Shown: positions 8,861-18,415 of the stretch, one piece after another
Numbering within the stretch: position 1 is the first letter of the stretch
Layout: every line of letters starts with the position of its first letter
Source of the DNA: an uncultured Lachnospiraceae bacterium
Lineage (GTDB): Bacteria; Bacillota; Clostridia; Lachnospirales; Lachnospiraceae
NCBI GenBank assembly: GCA_949502235.1
Contig: CATBDC010000013.1
Span: forward strand, 1-64,000
DNA: 64,000 nucleotides
Direction: 5' to 3'
Program-made: the position numbers and the translations under genes
Notes under the pieces: model-generated
What the model was told of the DNA's origin: nothing
What the model saw: only the letters and a program-made list of their open reading frames with translations
Databases searched by the model: none

Positions 8861-9624
8861 CTATGTTCCTCCTCCCACGGCATACTGATCCTCTGAAGCA
8901 AGTTTACACCCCACATCAAAAGGAGGCTGATTGCAGAAATCAGAAAGATCACCGCAAACATTTTATCAAAGGAAAATGCCTTCTTCACTCTTGTCATATA
9001 AACTCCTAATCCGTTAAATCCGCCCAGCCATTCCGAAATCACGGCGCCCACTACCGCATAGGACACGGAAATCCTTAAGCTCGCGAAAAAAGAGCTAAGG
9101 GCCCCCGGAAACTTTACATACCGGAAGATCTGCGCCCTCGAAGCCCCCATAGAACGCAGCAGGCTGATGGTATCCTGATCCGCCGCCCTGAATCCGTCTA
9201 AAAGGCTCACCGTAATCGGGAAAAATGTAACGATTACAATTAAAATTACCTTTGGGAGCATCTCGTACCCGAACCACAGCACTAACAGGGGGGCAATGGC
9301 AACAGTCGGTACTGTCTGCGTCAGCACAATCAGCGGGTAAACTGCACTGTACAGCCACGTGAAGCAGTCCATCAGTACTGCCGTCACGAATCCGATCAGG
9401 ATCCCCGCCGCCAGTCCGATAAAAGCCTCCAGAAGCGTCACCCAGGCATTGTCCATAAGTAACGGGAAATCCTCTGCGAATGCCTTCGCCACCTCAACCG
9501 GCGATGGCAGTAAAAACCCGGGAACCAACCCCGCAGTACTGGCCGTCTGCCAAAGCGCCAGAAGCAAAAGAACGGCTGCAGCCGGCAAAAGCTTACTGGT
9601 GATGCTTGGTGACTTTCTTTTCAA
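8857..9624 (-). CDS. ABC transporter permease (BPD_transp_1), thiamine-precursor uptake
   Basis: ORF 255 aa; EAA-loop-like SLLRSMGASRAQIFRYVKFPGAL. Confidence 0.9.
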   Translation of the reverse strand: MKRKSPSITSKLLPAAAVLLLLALWQTASTAGLVPGFLLPSPVEVAKAFAEDFPLLMDNAWVTLLEAFIGLAAGILIGFVTAVLMDCFTWLYSAVYPLIVLTQTVPTVAIAPLLVLWFGYEMLPKVILIVIVTFFPITVSLLDGFRAADQDTISLLRSMGASRAQIFRYVKFPGALSSFFASLRISVSYAVVGAVISEWLGGFNGLGVYMTRVKKAFSFDKMFAVIFLISAISLLLMWGVNLLQRISMPWEEEHR

Positions 9625-9889
9625 TGGTCAGCACGTCTCCTTCCGGTCTGTAGGTAACCTTAATATAGGCCGCAACCGAAGGTGCCCCCGCCCTGATGGC
9701 AATGTGCTGACATTCCTTTACGATATCCATCAATTCATCATAATCCCCTTCAATCGCCGTCTCAAACGGTCCCACATAATAATTCAGGCCTGTGCTTTTG
9801 ATATAGTCAATCACCTCATCTACAATCCTGATTAATTCCTCGTCATTTGCTGCCTCCGGCAGTGACTGAATAGCTACACTTGCGTTCAT
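9593..9889 (-). CDS. MTH1187-family thiamine-binding protein
   Basis: MNASVAIQSLPEAANDEELIRIVDEVIDYIKSTGLNYYVGPFETAIEG... Confidence 0.88.
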   Translation of the reverse strand: MNASVAIQSLPEAANDEELIRIVDEVIDYIKSTGLNYYVGPFETAIEGDYDELMDIVKECQHIAIRAGAPSVAAYIKVTYRPEGDVLTIEKKVTKHHQ

Positions 9890-9986
9890 TTTTTCTTCCT
9901 CCTGTTATATGATTATTTTTGCGAAAACTGATCCCTGTATCTTTGGAAGTTTTCCATTAGAATGTGCGCCCGATGGACGTATAAGG

Positions 9987-10016
9987 AAAGCCCTGCCAGA
10001 ACACCGGCAGGGCTTT
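9987..10016 (-). terminator. Expression-platform hairpin of TPP riboswitch
   Basis: AAAGCCCTGCC / GGCAGGGCTTT between aptamer and first gene. Confidence 0.6.
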
Positions 10017-10052
10017 TATATTCTTCTATGCATAAGGCATAAGTCTTCTGTA

Positions 10053-10146
10053 AGTTCCTACGCTGGCATTATCCAGATCAGGTATAAGAGTCAAAGAAGC
10101 ACTCCATTCTTTATCTCAGCCGGCTTGCCGCCAGCCCCTCTCTTAT
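10053..10146 (-). promoter_or_regulatory. TPP (thi-box) riboswitch
   Basis: Minus strand: GGGGCTGGCGGCAAGCCGGCTGAGAT...GACTCTTATACCTGATCTGGATAATGCCAGCGTAGGAA. Confidence 0.95.
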
Positions 10147-10246
10147 CTATTCAGTTTTCTGTGTACAGGCTTTAGTCTACACTCCCTGGGCAAAAATGTC
10201 AAGCGGGAAAAGAATTTTTCTCACCTTATCTGGCAACGTAACTAAG

Positions 10247-11053
10247 TTACTTTTCTTTCCCTGTCAGATGTTCTCCGGTGTGTCCATATTTCACAGCCAT
10301 AACCTCCGCAATAACAGCAACCGCGATTTCTTCGGGCGTCTCCCCTCCAAGGTCCAGGCCGACAGGAGTATACACCTTATCAAGCTGTTCCTGTGTAAAG
10401 CCTTTTTCTTTCAGCCTTCCAAACAATGCCTCAATCTTTTTTGAGCTTCCGATCATTCCGATATATTTTGCCTCTTTTGTTAAAATGGCGGCCAATGCTT
10501 CCCCGTCAAAGCTGTGTCCATGGGTTGCGATAAGATAATACGCATCCGGCCTGATATCCATGGCAGCAACCTCTTCCTCAAAGCCTTTTACACGTACAAA
10601 TCTGTCTGCCAGGGCAATCTTATCCGCAATTGCCGCCTCCTCCCTGTCATCAATGAGCAGAGTATCGAAGCCAACGAAGGAAGCCAGATGGAGAACGGCG
10701 CCTCCCACATGTCCGGCACCGCATACAACCAGAAGCGGACGGACAGCAAATGCCTCGATAAGGACAGTCATGCATCCCCCGCATGTCATTCCGGTTTCAG
10801 AGGAGGGAGAATTCAAATCATAGGTCTTAGCCAGATTTTCTCCTTTCCGTATACACTCTCTTGCGTCACGGATTGCCAGAAGCTCTACGGCGCCGCCTCC
10901 GATAGTCCCCTTCGTACTTCCGTCCGTGTATACGATCATCTTTCCCTTACTGCGGGGCGTAGAACCGTCAGCTTCTACAATAGTAACGACTGCGCAGCTT
11001 TTGCCTTCTTCATAAGCACGCATCTGTTCTTTCACAATTTCAATTACATTCAT
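10247..11053 (-). CDS. XdhC/CoxI family protein (molybdo/tungsto-enzyme accessory)
   Basis: MNVIEIVKEQMRAYEEGKSCAVVTIVEADGSTPRSKGKMIV...GGCMTVLIEAF...; upstream residues in track trimmed; 4-bp overlap with MATE gene. Confidence 0.88.
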   Translation of the reverse strand: MNVIEIVKEQMRAYEEGKSCAVVTIVEADGSTPRSKGKMIVYTDGSTKGTIGGGAVELLAIRDARECIRKGENLAKTYDLNSPSSETGMTCGGCMTVLIEAFAVRPLLVVCGAGHVGGAVLHLASFVGFDTLLIDDREEAAIADKIALADRFVRVKGFEEEVAAMDIRPDAYYLIATHGHSFDGEALAAILTKEAKYIGMIGSSKKIEALFGRLKEKGFTQEQLDKVYTPVGLDLGGETPEEIAVAVIAEVMAVKYGHTGEHLTGKEK

Positions 11054-12345
11054 GATCTTTCTCCTTTTCTTTTTATCATTAGCCAGCACACACTGACTGC
11101 CAGTGACACAATGTTACTTAACAAAAAGCCCATCCAGATGCCAGAGGCGCCAAAGCCATACCGCACAGACAGCCATGCCGCCGGAAGCTGGATACACCAC
11201 AGGCGTATTAGTGTAATAACCAAAGCCGGCATCCCGCACCCGCGCGCCTGTAAAATTCCGGTGATTGTCATCTCCAGTGCAATAAACAGATAGGCCGGCA
11301 GGCAGATCCGCCAGTATTCCACTCCTGCCGCCCTAAGAGCTTCATCCGGGGTGAGCATACTCCAGGCAGGTCCCGCAAGGCTTCCTGCCAGAATAATCAT
11401 GAAAAGTGTAGGCGTTACACTCCAAACGCAGAGTCTGCGGATAAGAGCAGTCGTGTCTCCATCTTCCTTATGCTGCGCAGTCAGTGTAATCGCCACAGAG
11501 CCCATAGCCATTGCAGGCAGATAGAAAAAGCCTTCCAGGCGGCCGCCCAGGCCGTTTACCCCTACATAGACAGAGCCGATGGAAAGAAGCAGTCCATTTA
11601 ACAGGGTATGTGCCGCAGGCCCGATCATTTTTGACAGGCTCACCGGAACGGCAAGTCTTAGAAAATCCCCGGCAAAGCCCTCTGGCAGCGACCCGTCCCC
11701 CGTATTCTCTGGCATGAATTTTCTTTTGTAATGGCATACACCGTACACACATCCGGCTGTTCTTGCAAGCAGCATGCCGTATCCCAGAGCCGGCAGGCCA
11801 AAGCTGGTATAAAAAAACCAGCTTAAAAAAAGCTGTACCGGTATGATCATGCAGGTCATATACATCCCTGTCCTGGAATCCTTAAACCCGCGCATCCCGG
11901 AGATCAGTGCATTAAAAAGAAGCATCACCGGGCTTCCAAAAAGGTAGGGCAGCATATATAAAAAACCAGCAGGCCTTAACTGAGGGGCTGACCGGAACGC
12001 CTGCATAAGCAGTAATATAGCGATAACCGACATGACAAATCCGGCCCCAAGAAGCAGACGCATGACAAAACGAACCGCCCTCCGGTGGCATTTCTCCCAA
12101 AGTCCCCTGCCCACAAGCTGTCCGGTCATGGAGTTAATTGCTATTCCAAGACCGTAGCTTACCGTATTAATTAAGGTAATATATGGCGAGCATATACTGA
12201 TAATGGCAAGCTCTTCTGCATGATTTACACTTACCAGAACTCCTTCAAATGCACTTCCAAGCTTCTGTACCAGTGTCAGCAGTACAATGGGCCAGAGCAT
12301 CTGCCAAATCTCTGTATCCAGTTTTCTTTTTTCTTTTTTTGTCAT
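11050..12345 (-). CDS. MATE family efflux transporter
   Basis: ORF 431 aa, 12-TM pattern, MATE-like N-terminus (IWQMLWPIVLLTLVQKLGSAFEGVLV). Confidence 0.85.
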   Translation of the reverse strand: MTKKEKRKLDTEIWQMLWPIVLLTLVQKLGSAFEGVLVSVNHAEELAIISICSPYITLINTVSYGLGIAINSMTGQLVGRGLWEKCHRRAVRFVMRLLLGAGFVMSVIAILLLMQAFRSAPQLRPAGFLYMLPYLFGSPVMLLFNALISGMRGFKDSRTGMYMTCMIIPVQLFLSWFFYTSFGLPALGYGMLLARTAGCVYGVCHYKRKFMPENTGDGSLPEGFAGDFLRLAVPVSLSKMIGPAAHTLLNGLLLSIGSVYVGVNGLGGRLEGFFYLPAMAMGSVAITLTAQHKEDGDTTALIRRLCVWSVTPTLFMIILAGSLAGPAWSMLTPDEALRAAGVEYWRICLPAYLFIALEMTITGILQARGCGMPALVITLIRLWCIQLPAAWLSVRYGFGASGIWMGFLLSNIVSLAVSVCWLMIKRKGERS

Positions 12346-13118
12346 TGACTTTTCCCCATGAGGTATCCCCCTGTATAGGAAAACAGCTCTATTTTCCCAT
12401 AAATCATAGATAATTTCTCCCTCACCTCATCCTCTGCGGCTGTCCGCATATCTGCCTCTGCAATCACAATACCTTTTTTCAGAAGCAGCAGACGGTCACA
12501 ATATGCCATGGCAAAATTAGGATCATGCAGTGTAATCAGGCCTGCCTTTCCCTCGCTCTTTACAACACTTCTGATCTTCTCAAGAACCATATGCCGGTTG
12601 CAAAAATCCAGTGCGCTGTCCGGCTCGTCCATAAGCATCACCGGAGAATTCTGAACCAAAGTCCGTGCAAGTATCACAAGCTGCTTCTGCCCCTGACTTA
12701 GCTGATGGAAATGCCGGTCTGCAAAATCCCCGATCTCCAGTCTCTTAAGCGCCGTTTTGGCGGCCCTGTAATGCTCCCCTTTCGGAGATTCTAAAAGTCC
12801 CAGATAGGGATTGGCTCCCATCAGTATTACCTCCATCACCGTTTTCCCCTGAATCGGGCTGCTGGTCTGAGGAATAAACGATAAATGCCTGGCACGTTCT
12901 CTTTCATTCATTTCCTTAAGGCTCCTGCCATCCACAAAAACCTGCCCGTTCATGGGAATCAGCCCGCAGACGGCCCTAAGCAGCGTTGTCTTTCCGCTTC
13001 CGTTAAGTCCCAGAAACGCGCACAGCTCTCCTCTTTCAAGAGACAGACTGACTCCGTGCACAATTTCCGTACTCCCATAGGAAACATAAGCGTTTTGTAC
13101 CTCAAACAGCACACTCAT
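12342..13118 (-). CDS. FecE-type ABC transporter ATP-binding protein
   Basis: Start trimmed to MSVLFEVQNAYVSYG; Walker A GLNGSGKTT, signature LSQGQKQLVILAR. Confidence 0.9.
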   Translation of the reverse strand: MSVLFEVQNAYVSYGSTEIVHGVSLSLERGELCAFLGLNGSGKTTLLRAVCGLIPMNGQVFVDGRSLKEMNERERARHLSFIPQTSSPIQGKTVMEVILMGANPYLGLLESPKGEHYRAAKTALKRLEIGDFADRHFHQLSQGQKQLVILARTLVQNSPVMLMDEPDSALDFCNRHMVLEKIRSVVKSEGKAGLITLHDPNFAMAYCDRLLLLKKGIVIAEADMRTAAEDEVREKLSMIYGKIELFSYTGGYLMGKSQ

Positions 13119-14125
13119 AATAAATTCTCCTTCTGTTGATACATAAAGTATACCAGAACCGGTACTCCAATAAAAGTGGTGAGTATACTGATGGGAATCT
13201 CTGCCGAATAAACACACCGCGCAAGGGTGTCGGAGATAACCATGACTACTGCTCCTATGAGTCCGCTCATTGCAGTGGCCGCAAAATTATTCCGTTTCAG
13301 CATCATGCGGGCAATATGGGGCGCAATCAGCCCGATAAAGGATATCAGTCCGGTAATGGATATGATAGACGCCACCATTAAGGTTGACAGCGCCAGGATC
13401 GTGATCCGTATCTGTGAAAGGCGCACCCCCAGCATACGACATTCATCCTCATTAAGAGACATCAGCTCGATCTGACGGCGCAGAAGAATCAGTCCTGCAA
13501 GGGAAAAAAAGAAAATGGGAAATATAGTTATTACCTTTCTGCTGGTAACACTTGCAAAGCTTCCCATTGTCCAGAATTCAATAGCGGCAAGCTCATTTGC
13601 CGGATCCGCAAAAAATTTTAATATCATAATAAATGCTTTGGAAACAGAGCTCATGACAATTCCGGCAAGTACATATGTAGCTGTTGTATTTCCCGGGAGC
13701 ACACGGACTAAAAGCATTACAAGAATAACAACCGCTATTCCTCCGGTAAATGCCCCTGACACCATAGCGACTGTAGACGCTCCCATAAATACGATGGCAA
13801 TTGCCGCTCCCAGATTAGCCCCCGGCGCCACTCCGATAATATCCGGAGAGGCAAGGGGGTTTTTAAAAATAGTCTGATATACGCTCCCGGCAATGCCAAG
13901 ACCGATTCCAGCCATAACTGCCATCAGGACACGGGGAAGCCGAAGCGTAAAAAACACCTTATAGCTCATCTCCCCCTTAAGCCCTCCTGTTATAATCTGC
14001 GCTATCTCCTCTGGTGAAATACTATACTGTCCAACGCATATGGATATGACTGCTGTAAAGATAAGGAATCCGATAACTGCCACAAACATAATAGTTTGTG
14101 GCAGTTTAGAGGTCTTATTATTCAT
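13115..14125 (-). CDS. FecCD-family ABC transporter permease
   Basis: ORF 336 aa; RLPRVLMAVMAGIGLGIAGSVYQTIFKNPLASPDIIGV, HIARMM motif. Confidence 0.95.
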   Translation of the reverse strand: MNNKTSKLPQTIMFVAVIGFLIFTAVISICVGQYSISPEEIAQIITGGLKGEMSYKVFFTLRLPRVLMAVMAGIGLGIAGSVYQTIFKNPLASPDIIGVAPGANLGAAIAIVFMGASTVAMVSGAFTGGIAVVILVMLLVRVLPGNTTATYVLAGIVMSSVSKAFIMILKFFADPANELAAIEFWTMGSFASVTSRKVITIFPIFFFSLAGLILLRRQIELMSLNEDECRMLGVRLSQIRITILALSTLMVASIISITGLISFIGLIAPHIARMMLKRNNFAATAMSGLIGAVVMVISDTLARCVYSAEIPISILTTFIGVPVLVYFMYQQKENLL

Positions 14126-14143
14126 ATTGGTTTGTTCCTCAAA

Positions 14144-15214
14144 TTAGTTTATAACTGAAGTATCTGCTTCGAAGCCGTAAAATTCACTGTAAAACTCAGC
14201 AGCATCTGTCCTCATCTGATCCATGGAATACAGATTACCATGAGCTGCAGCAAGCATCCATAAAGCGCCCAGCACACCTGAAGGAACCGGTGAATCCCAT
14301 GCTTCAAAATCCTTTGGCATAGCATATACTGCTCCGTTCTTTACGGCTGTAACTTCGGCAAGCTGCGCGTCATTTTTCACATCATCCGCCGTGTATTCTG
14401 CTTCTGACGGCAGAACAATAATATCCGGATTCATTGCAAGAATCTGTTCGTAGGAAAGATCTGTCCAGTAATCTCCGTCTATCTCTCCTGCTGCATTTAC
14501 TCCGCCCGCTTTCTCAATCAGTGTAGCCTGATACATATCCTTAGGCGCAGCTGACATATAAGAGGATACGCTTGCCATGTATATACTTGGCTTTTCCTCA
14601 TCGGAAAGCTCTGACGTAATCTTATCCATCTCATCAAACTTTGTATGATAATATTCAATAAGCTTATCCGCATTTTCCGGCTTTCCGCACAGCGTCGCAA
14701 TCATAACAAGCTGCTCCTCTAAGAGCTCCTGGCTCTCCGGATAGCAGATTGCAACCGGGATTCCTACTGCCTCAAAGCTTGAAGCCGTATCCTGAAGCTT
14801 CTTCGGAAGGAGAACCAAATCAGGCTCAAGGGCGATAGCCGCCTCTACATTAAATTCCTTCTGCGAGCCCACGTTCGGAAGCTCAAGAAACTCAGGTGCT
14901 GCCAGGCTATAAATGGGCCTTACATTTGCTTTTGCCTCCATACCTGCAAGCTTGTCTTTAAGCCCCAGAGCAATCATGGAATAGCTCTGCCCGTAAAAAC
15001 AGGTAACTATCTTCTCTGCCGGCTTCTCCAAGGTGACCGTATTGCCTGCCTGGTCTGTCACGGTGATCTCTGTGGATTCCTCTTCTGGCTCTTCCTCTTC
15101 CTCAGTCTGTACCTCTTTTTCTGGCTCCGGCGCTGCTTCCTCCTTACTGCCGCAGCCTGTAAGTAATGTAAAAACAAGGCTGGCAGTCAGTAAAATTGAT
15201 AACCACTTTTTCAT
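14144..15214 (-). CDS. FecB/BtuF-type metal/chelate substrate-binding lipoprotein
   Basis: Start trimmed to MKKWLSILLTASLVFTLLTGCGSKEE (lipobox); periplasmic binding domain. Confidence 0.9.
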   Translation of the reverse strand: MKKWLSILLTASLVFTLLTGCGSKEEAAPEPEKEVQTEEEEEPEEESTEITVTDQAGNTVTLEKPAEKIVTCFYGQSYSMIALGLKDKLAGMEAKANVRPIYSLAAPEFLELPNVGSQKEFNVEAAIALEPDLVLLPKKLQDTASSFEAVGIPVAICYPESQELLEEQLVMIATLCGKPENADKLIEYYHTKFDEMDKITSELSDEEKPSIYMASVSSYMSAAPKDMYQATLIEKAGGVNAAGEIDGDYWTDLSYEQILAMNPDIIVLPSEAEYTADDVKNDAQLAEVTAVKNGAVYAMPKDFEAWDSPVPSGVLGALWMLAAAHGNLYSMDQMRTDAAEFYSEFYGFEADTSVIN

Positions 15215-15346
15215 AGATTTCCCTCTTTTCTTAATAAAATTATCCAATTGTATAGACCTTTCTATTATACTATCCAATATAGAATTATACAAATTTATAT
15301 TTTTAATATACAGTAATAGAAAATAGATAACCTCTATAACAAGGAG

Positions 15347-16912
15347 CTACGCTTCAAAATACTGATATAGTACCTTTATGAATTCAGGAATATTCTTATG
15401 TACTTCCCCGCTTAGGCTTCTGTACTGATACTCGGTTTCCCGCTCAATACATTTCCCTGCATATTCAAGCATGCAAAGAAGCGAGACTTCCCTTCCCAGC
15501 CTGTCAGAGGCCATGGATGCCAGAAGCTCCAGCGCCTCCTGATTATTCAGGAGTGCAAAGGAGGAAAATATGCATATTCCCAGATTCTCAAGGAGAAAAA
15601 CCTGACGGTACAAAAGCTCCATATCGCTGATGTCATTAAGCTCCGGATAAAAGCGGCAAAGCTTTACCCTAAACTGTGACTCTCTAAAGGACGAAGGCCG
15701 GGTCACCTTATTGAGCAGGCCGGGTCTGTCTCTGTAAAGACTCGATACAGCCGGAGTACCGCTGCCAATCAGACGCCCTATGGCTGTTCCATTTTCTATC
15801 TCATCCATAAGGGAAAATAATTTTTCCTTTACCTTCGCGCCGTCTGCCGTCTTTTGGTTCAGCGCCTCAAAATACATGCCCGCTGTGTAGACAAATTCCG
15901 TTGTATTAAGGCCAATAGAAAATCCCCGTCTGTTAAGCTCCTTTGCAAAGGAAAACGAGCCATCGCCAAACTGATTTTCCAGTGCGGCCCGTACCTCTGA
16001 CTCCTCCGGGGCAGAATAAAATTCACTGTCATTGGCACTGTGGCGGTTTAAACACCCAATGACGCACATTGGCGCACAGCAGTAATTCATACGCCCTCCG
16101 CCCCGCTTTTTGTGTACCCCGGCAGTCCCTTTCACCTCCGGAAGCTCCTGATGGTTCTTAAGCAGATGTAAAAGTGTTATAGAGCCAAGACCCGGAAGAG
16201 CCCCGCCGCAGATCTCATTTTTTGTAATAAGAGATGTAAGCCTCCTGCCCTTCTCCTGGAAGGACAAAGCATTTACACAGGGAGCATCAAAATACTTCCC
16301 GCACTTTACGATAATTACCCTAAGGCCCTTGCTTCCCGCTACATCTCCAAAGCCGCTCCTGGGACAGTGAAATCTTGGCTCTCCCTCCGGATATGTAACA
16401 AAATACCCTGATAAGGGGAGCTGAAAATCTGCTGCCTTGCCGACACCCCACAAGGCACACTCCTTCCCGAAGTCTTCCCGAAGCTCGTCCACAATTTCCG
16501 GAATATACATTCCCTGAAGCTTCGGCATACTCTCGATCCGTACACCCTCCCGGTCAATCAGTACCGCGGCATTGCCTTCGGCATATTTTCCGGTAATGAC
16601 CAGCGCCGCGATATTAAGAGACGCCAGCTTTTGCGGAAAATCTCCCGTAAAATTTGATACGGCCAGGCCCCGCACCCCTTCCCCTTTAGCCATAAGAACT
16701 GCCCGGCCGGCACACGGCGCCCGGTTTCCGGCAAAAAGACCCGGGGCAATGACCAGCGCATTATTCTCATCCAGCCGTCCTTTAGAGGAGCCCGTGTATT
16801 TTTCAAGAAGCTCCATGGCAAGGCCTCGTCCATAGTGGCCGCCTTCCGAATAGTTATAGTTTTCTTCATTTATGGTTTTCTGCGTCAGATTTACAATAAC
16901 TATTTTTGACAT
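15347..16912 (-). CDS. Aldehyde:ferredoxin oxidoreductase (AOR)-family-like protein, divergent
   Basis: 521 aa; N-terminal AOR-like GRGLAMELLEKYTG..NALVIAPGLFAG..APCAGRAVLMAKG..; divergent Cys motif CCAPMCVIGC in place of CxxCxxxC. Confidence 0.75.
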   Translation of the reverse strand: MSKIVIVNLTQKTINEENYNYSEGGHYGRGLAMELLEKYTGSSKGRLDENNALVIAPGLFAGNRAPCAGRAVLMAKGEGVRGLAVSNFTGDFPQKLASLNIAALVITGKYAEGNAAVLIDREGVRIESMPKLQGMYIPEIVDELREDFGKECALWGVGKAADFQLPLSGYFVTYPEGEPRFHCPRSGFGDVAGSKGLRVIIVKCGKYFDAPCVNALSFQEKGRRLTSLITKNEICGGALPGLGSITLLHLLKNHQELPEVKGTAGVHKKRGGGRMNYCCAPMCVIGCLNRHSANDSEFYSAPEESEVRAALENQFGDGSFSFAKELNRRGFSIGLNTTEFVYTAGMYFEALNQKTADGAKVKEKLFSLMDEIENGTAIGRLIGSGTPAVSSLYRDRPGLLNKVTRPSSFRESQFRVKLCRFYPELNDISDMELLYRQVFLLENLGICIFSSFALLNNQEALELLASMASDRLGREVSLLCMLEYAGKCIERETEYQYRSLSGEVHKNIPEFIKVLYQYFEA

Positions 16913-16930
16913 TTTCCTGTACTCCTAAGA

Positions 16931-16996
16931 CATTACTATTCACTCCTGAATCACTTTCTTACGGTCTGTGCAGTAAATGCACAGATGTGTGTAAAC
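16931..16996 (+). repeat. Short/degenerate copy of GTTACTGTTCAC-family repeat
   Basis: cattactattcactcctgaatcactttcttacggtctgtgcagtaaatgcacagatgtgtgtaaacc; hairpin TCTGTGCA-GTAAA-TGCACAGA retained. Confidence 0.6.
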
Positions 16997-17088
16997 CATA
17001 CTTCTTTTGTTATAGAATAATCATACCACGTAATAAAGTGTTGTAAAAGAGAAAATATATGATATAATCACCTTGACCTTATTAAATC

Positions 17089-17221
17089 GTTACTGTTCAC
17101 TCCGTTCACAGCAACCTTCGCAAATCCATTTAAAATTCGCTTCGCGAATGGGATTTGCTCACGCCTGAATCATTTTCTTACGGACTTTGCAGTGAATGCA
17201 AAGTCCTGTGTGAACAGTAAC
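17089..17221 (+). mobile_element. MITE-like structured repeat, copy A (133 bp)
   Basis: GTTACTGTTCAC...GTGAACAGTAAC termini; internal stems GCAAATCCATT/AATGGGATTTGC and GGACTTTGCA-GTGAA-TGCAAAGTCC; flanked by 8-bp ATTAAATC (17081-17088 and 17222-17229). Confidence 0.85.
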
Positions 17222-17229
17222 ATTAAATC

Positions 17230-17375
17230 ATTACTGTTCACACCCTACGGGCGCTCCAGTAACGGCATCCGGCCACCTAAAAGTCACCTTCGGTGAGGGG
17301 CCGGATGCCCGATGGCCACTACTTCTTTGGCCGGACACCGTGCAGCGTGAAGCACGGTGCCGTGTGAACAGTAAC
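17230..17375 (+). mobile_element. MITE-like structured repeat, copy B (146 bp, divergent core)
   Basis: Termini ATTACTGTTCAC...GTGAACAGTAAC; stems GGCATCCGGCC/GGCCGGATGCC and CACCGTGC/GCACGGTG; followed by a third ATTAAATC (17376-17383). Confidence 0.75.
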
Positions 17376-17415
17376 ATTAAATCTTATATATTCAATGAAA
17401 GGACGGACAATAAGT

Positions 17416-18402
17416 ATGGATAAAATCAGGATAGGTATTGTTGGATACGGTAATATCGGGCGGGGAGTGGAACGCGCGGTTCTTAGGAATGAGGATATGG
17501 AGCTTAAAGCAGTATTTACGAGGAGAGACCCTTCTTCTGTAAAAATCGAAACAAGCGGCGTTTCTGTAAAGCATATGGATGAGCTTTCCTCCATGAAGGG
17601 CGAAATTGACGTCATGATACTGTGCGGCGGTTCTGCAACAGATCTCCCTGTCATGGGGCCGCAGCTTGCTGCAGATTTTAACACCATCGACAGCTTTGAC
17701 ACCCACGCCAGAATACCTGAGTATTTTGCCGATATGGATAAAGCAGCAAAGGACGGCGGGAACGTCAGCATTATCTCCGTTGGCTGGGATCCGGGAATGT
17801 TTTCACTTAACCGCTTATATGCAGAATCTATTCTGCCCCAGGGAAGCACCTACACCTTTTGGGGAAAGGGCGTAAGCCAGGGACATTCCGATGCGATCCG
17901 CCGTGTGGAGGGTGTAAAAAATGGAATTCAGTATACTGTTCCGGTTGATATGGCAGTAGAGCAGGTGCGAAGCGGAAATGAACCAGCGCTGACGACAAGA
18001 GATAAGCACCTTCGTGAATGTTATGTAGTACCAGAAGAAGGGGCAGACTTAAAGGCAATTGAAAAGGCAATTAAGACAATGCCTAACTATTTTGACCAGT
18101 ACGACACAACAGTCTCATTTATTACAGAGGAGGAATTAAAGGAAAAGCACAGCAGAATGCCTCACGGCGGCTTTGTAATCAGGAGCGGCGAAACGGGCAG
18201 CGAAGGGAATAAGCATATTATTGAGTATTCCCTTAAGCTTGATTCCAACCCGGAATTTACGGCAAGCGTGTTAGTCTGCTATGCAAGGGCGGCCTGCCGT
18301 CTGTCTGAAGCAGGTGATACGGGTGCGAAGAGCGTATTTGATATTGCACCAGGACTCTTGTCTATGAAAACAGCAGAAGAATTAAGGAAAGAAATGCTGT
18401 AG
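17416..18402 (+). CDS. ddh: meso-diaminopimelate dehydrogenase
   Basis: MDKIRIGIVGYGNIGRGVERAV...ISVGWDPGMFSLNRLYAESILPQGSTYTFWGKGVSQGHSDAIRRVEGV. Confidence 0.93.
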   Translation: MDKIRIGIVGYGNIGRGVERAVLRNEDMELKAVFTRRDPSSVKIETSGVSVKHMDELSSMKGEIDVMILCGGSATDLPVMGPQLAADFNTIDSFDTHARIPEYFADMDKAAKDGGNVSIISVGWDPGMFSLNRLYAESILPQGSTYTFWGKGVSQGHSDAIRRVEGVKNGIQYTVPVDMAVEQVRSGNEPALTTRDKHLRECYVVPEEGADLKAIEKAIKTMPNYFDQYDTTVSFITEEELKEKHSRMPHGGFVIRSGETGSEGNKHIIEYSLKLDSNPEFTASVLVCYARAACRLSEAGDTGAKSVFDIAPGLLSMKTAEELRKEML

Positions 18403-18415
18403 AAAAAGCACAAAA

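Noticed and set aside
17081-17383. CRISPR array
   Set aside because: Repeats are long, palindromic, few and without regular unique spacers; no cas genes in the window.
17319-17849. 176-aa minus-strand ORF (and other antisense ORFs over ddh)
   Set aside because: Shadow ORF opposite ddh, which has clear homology and an RBS on the plus strand.
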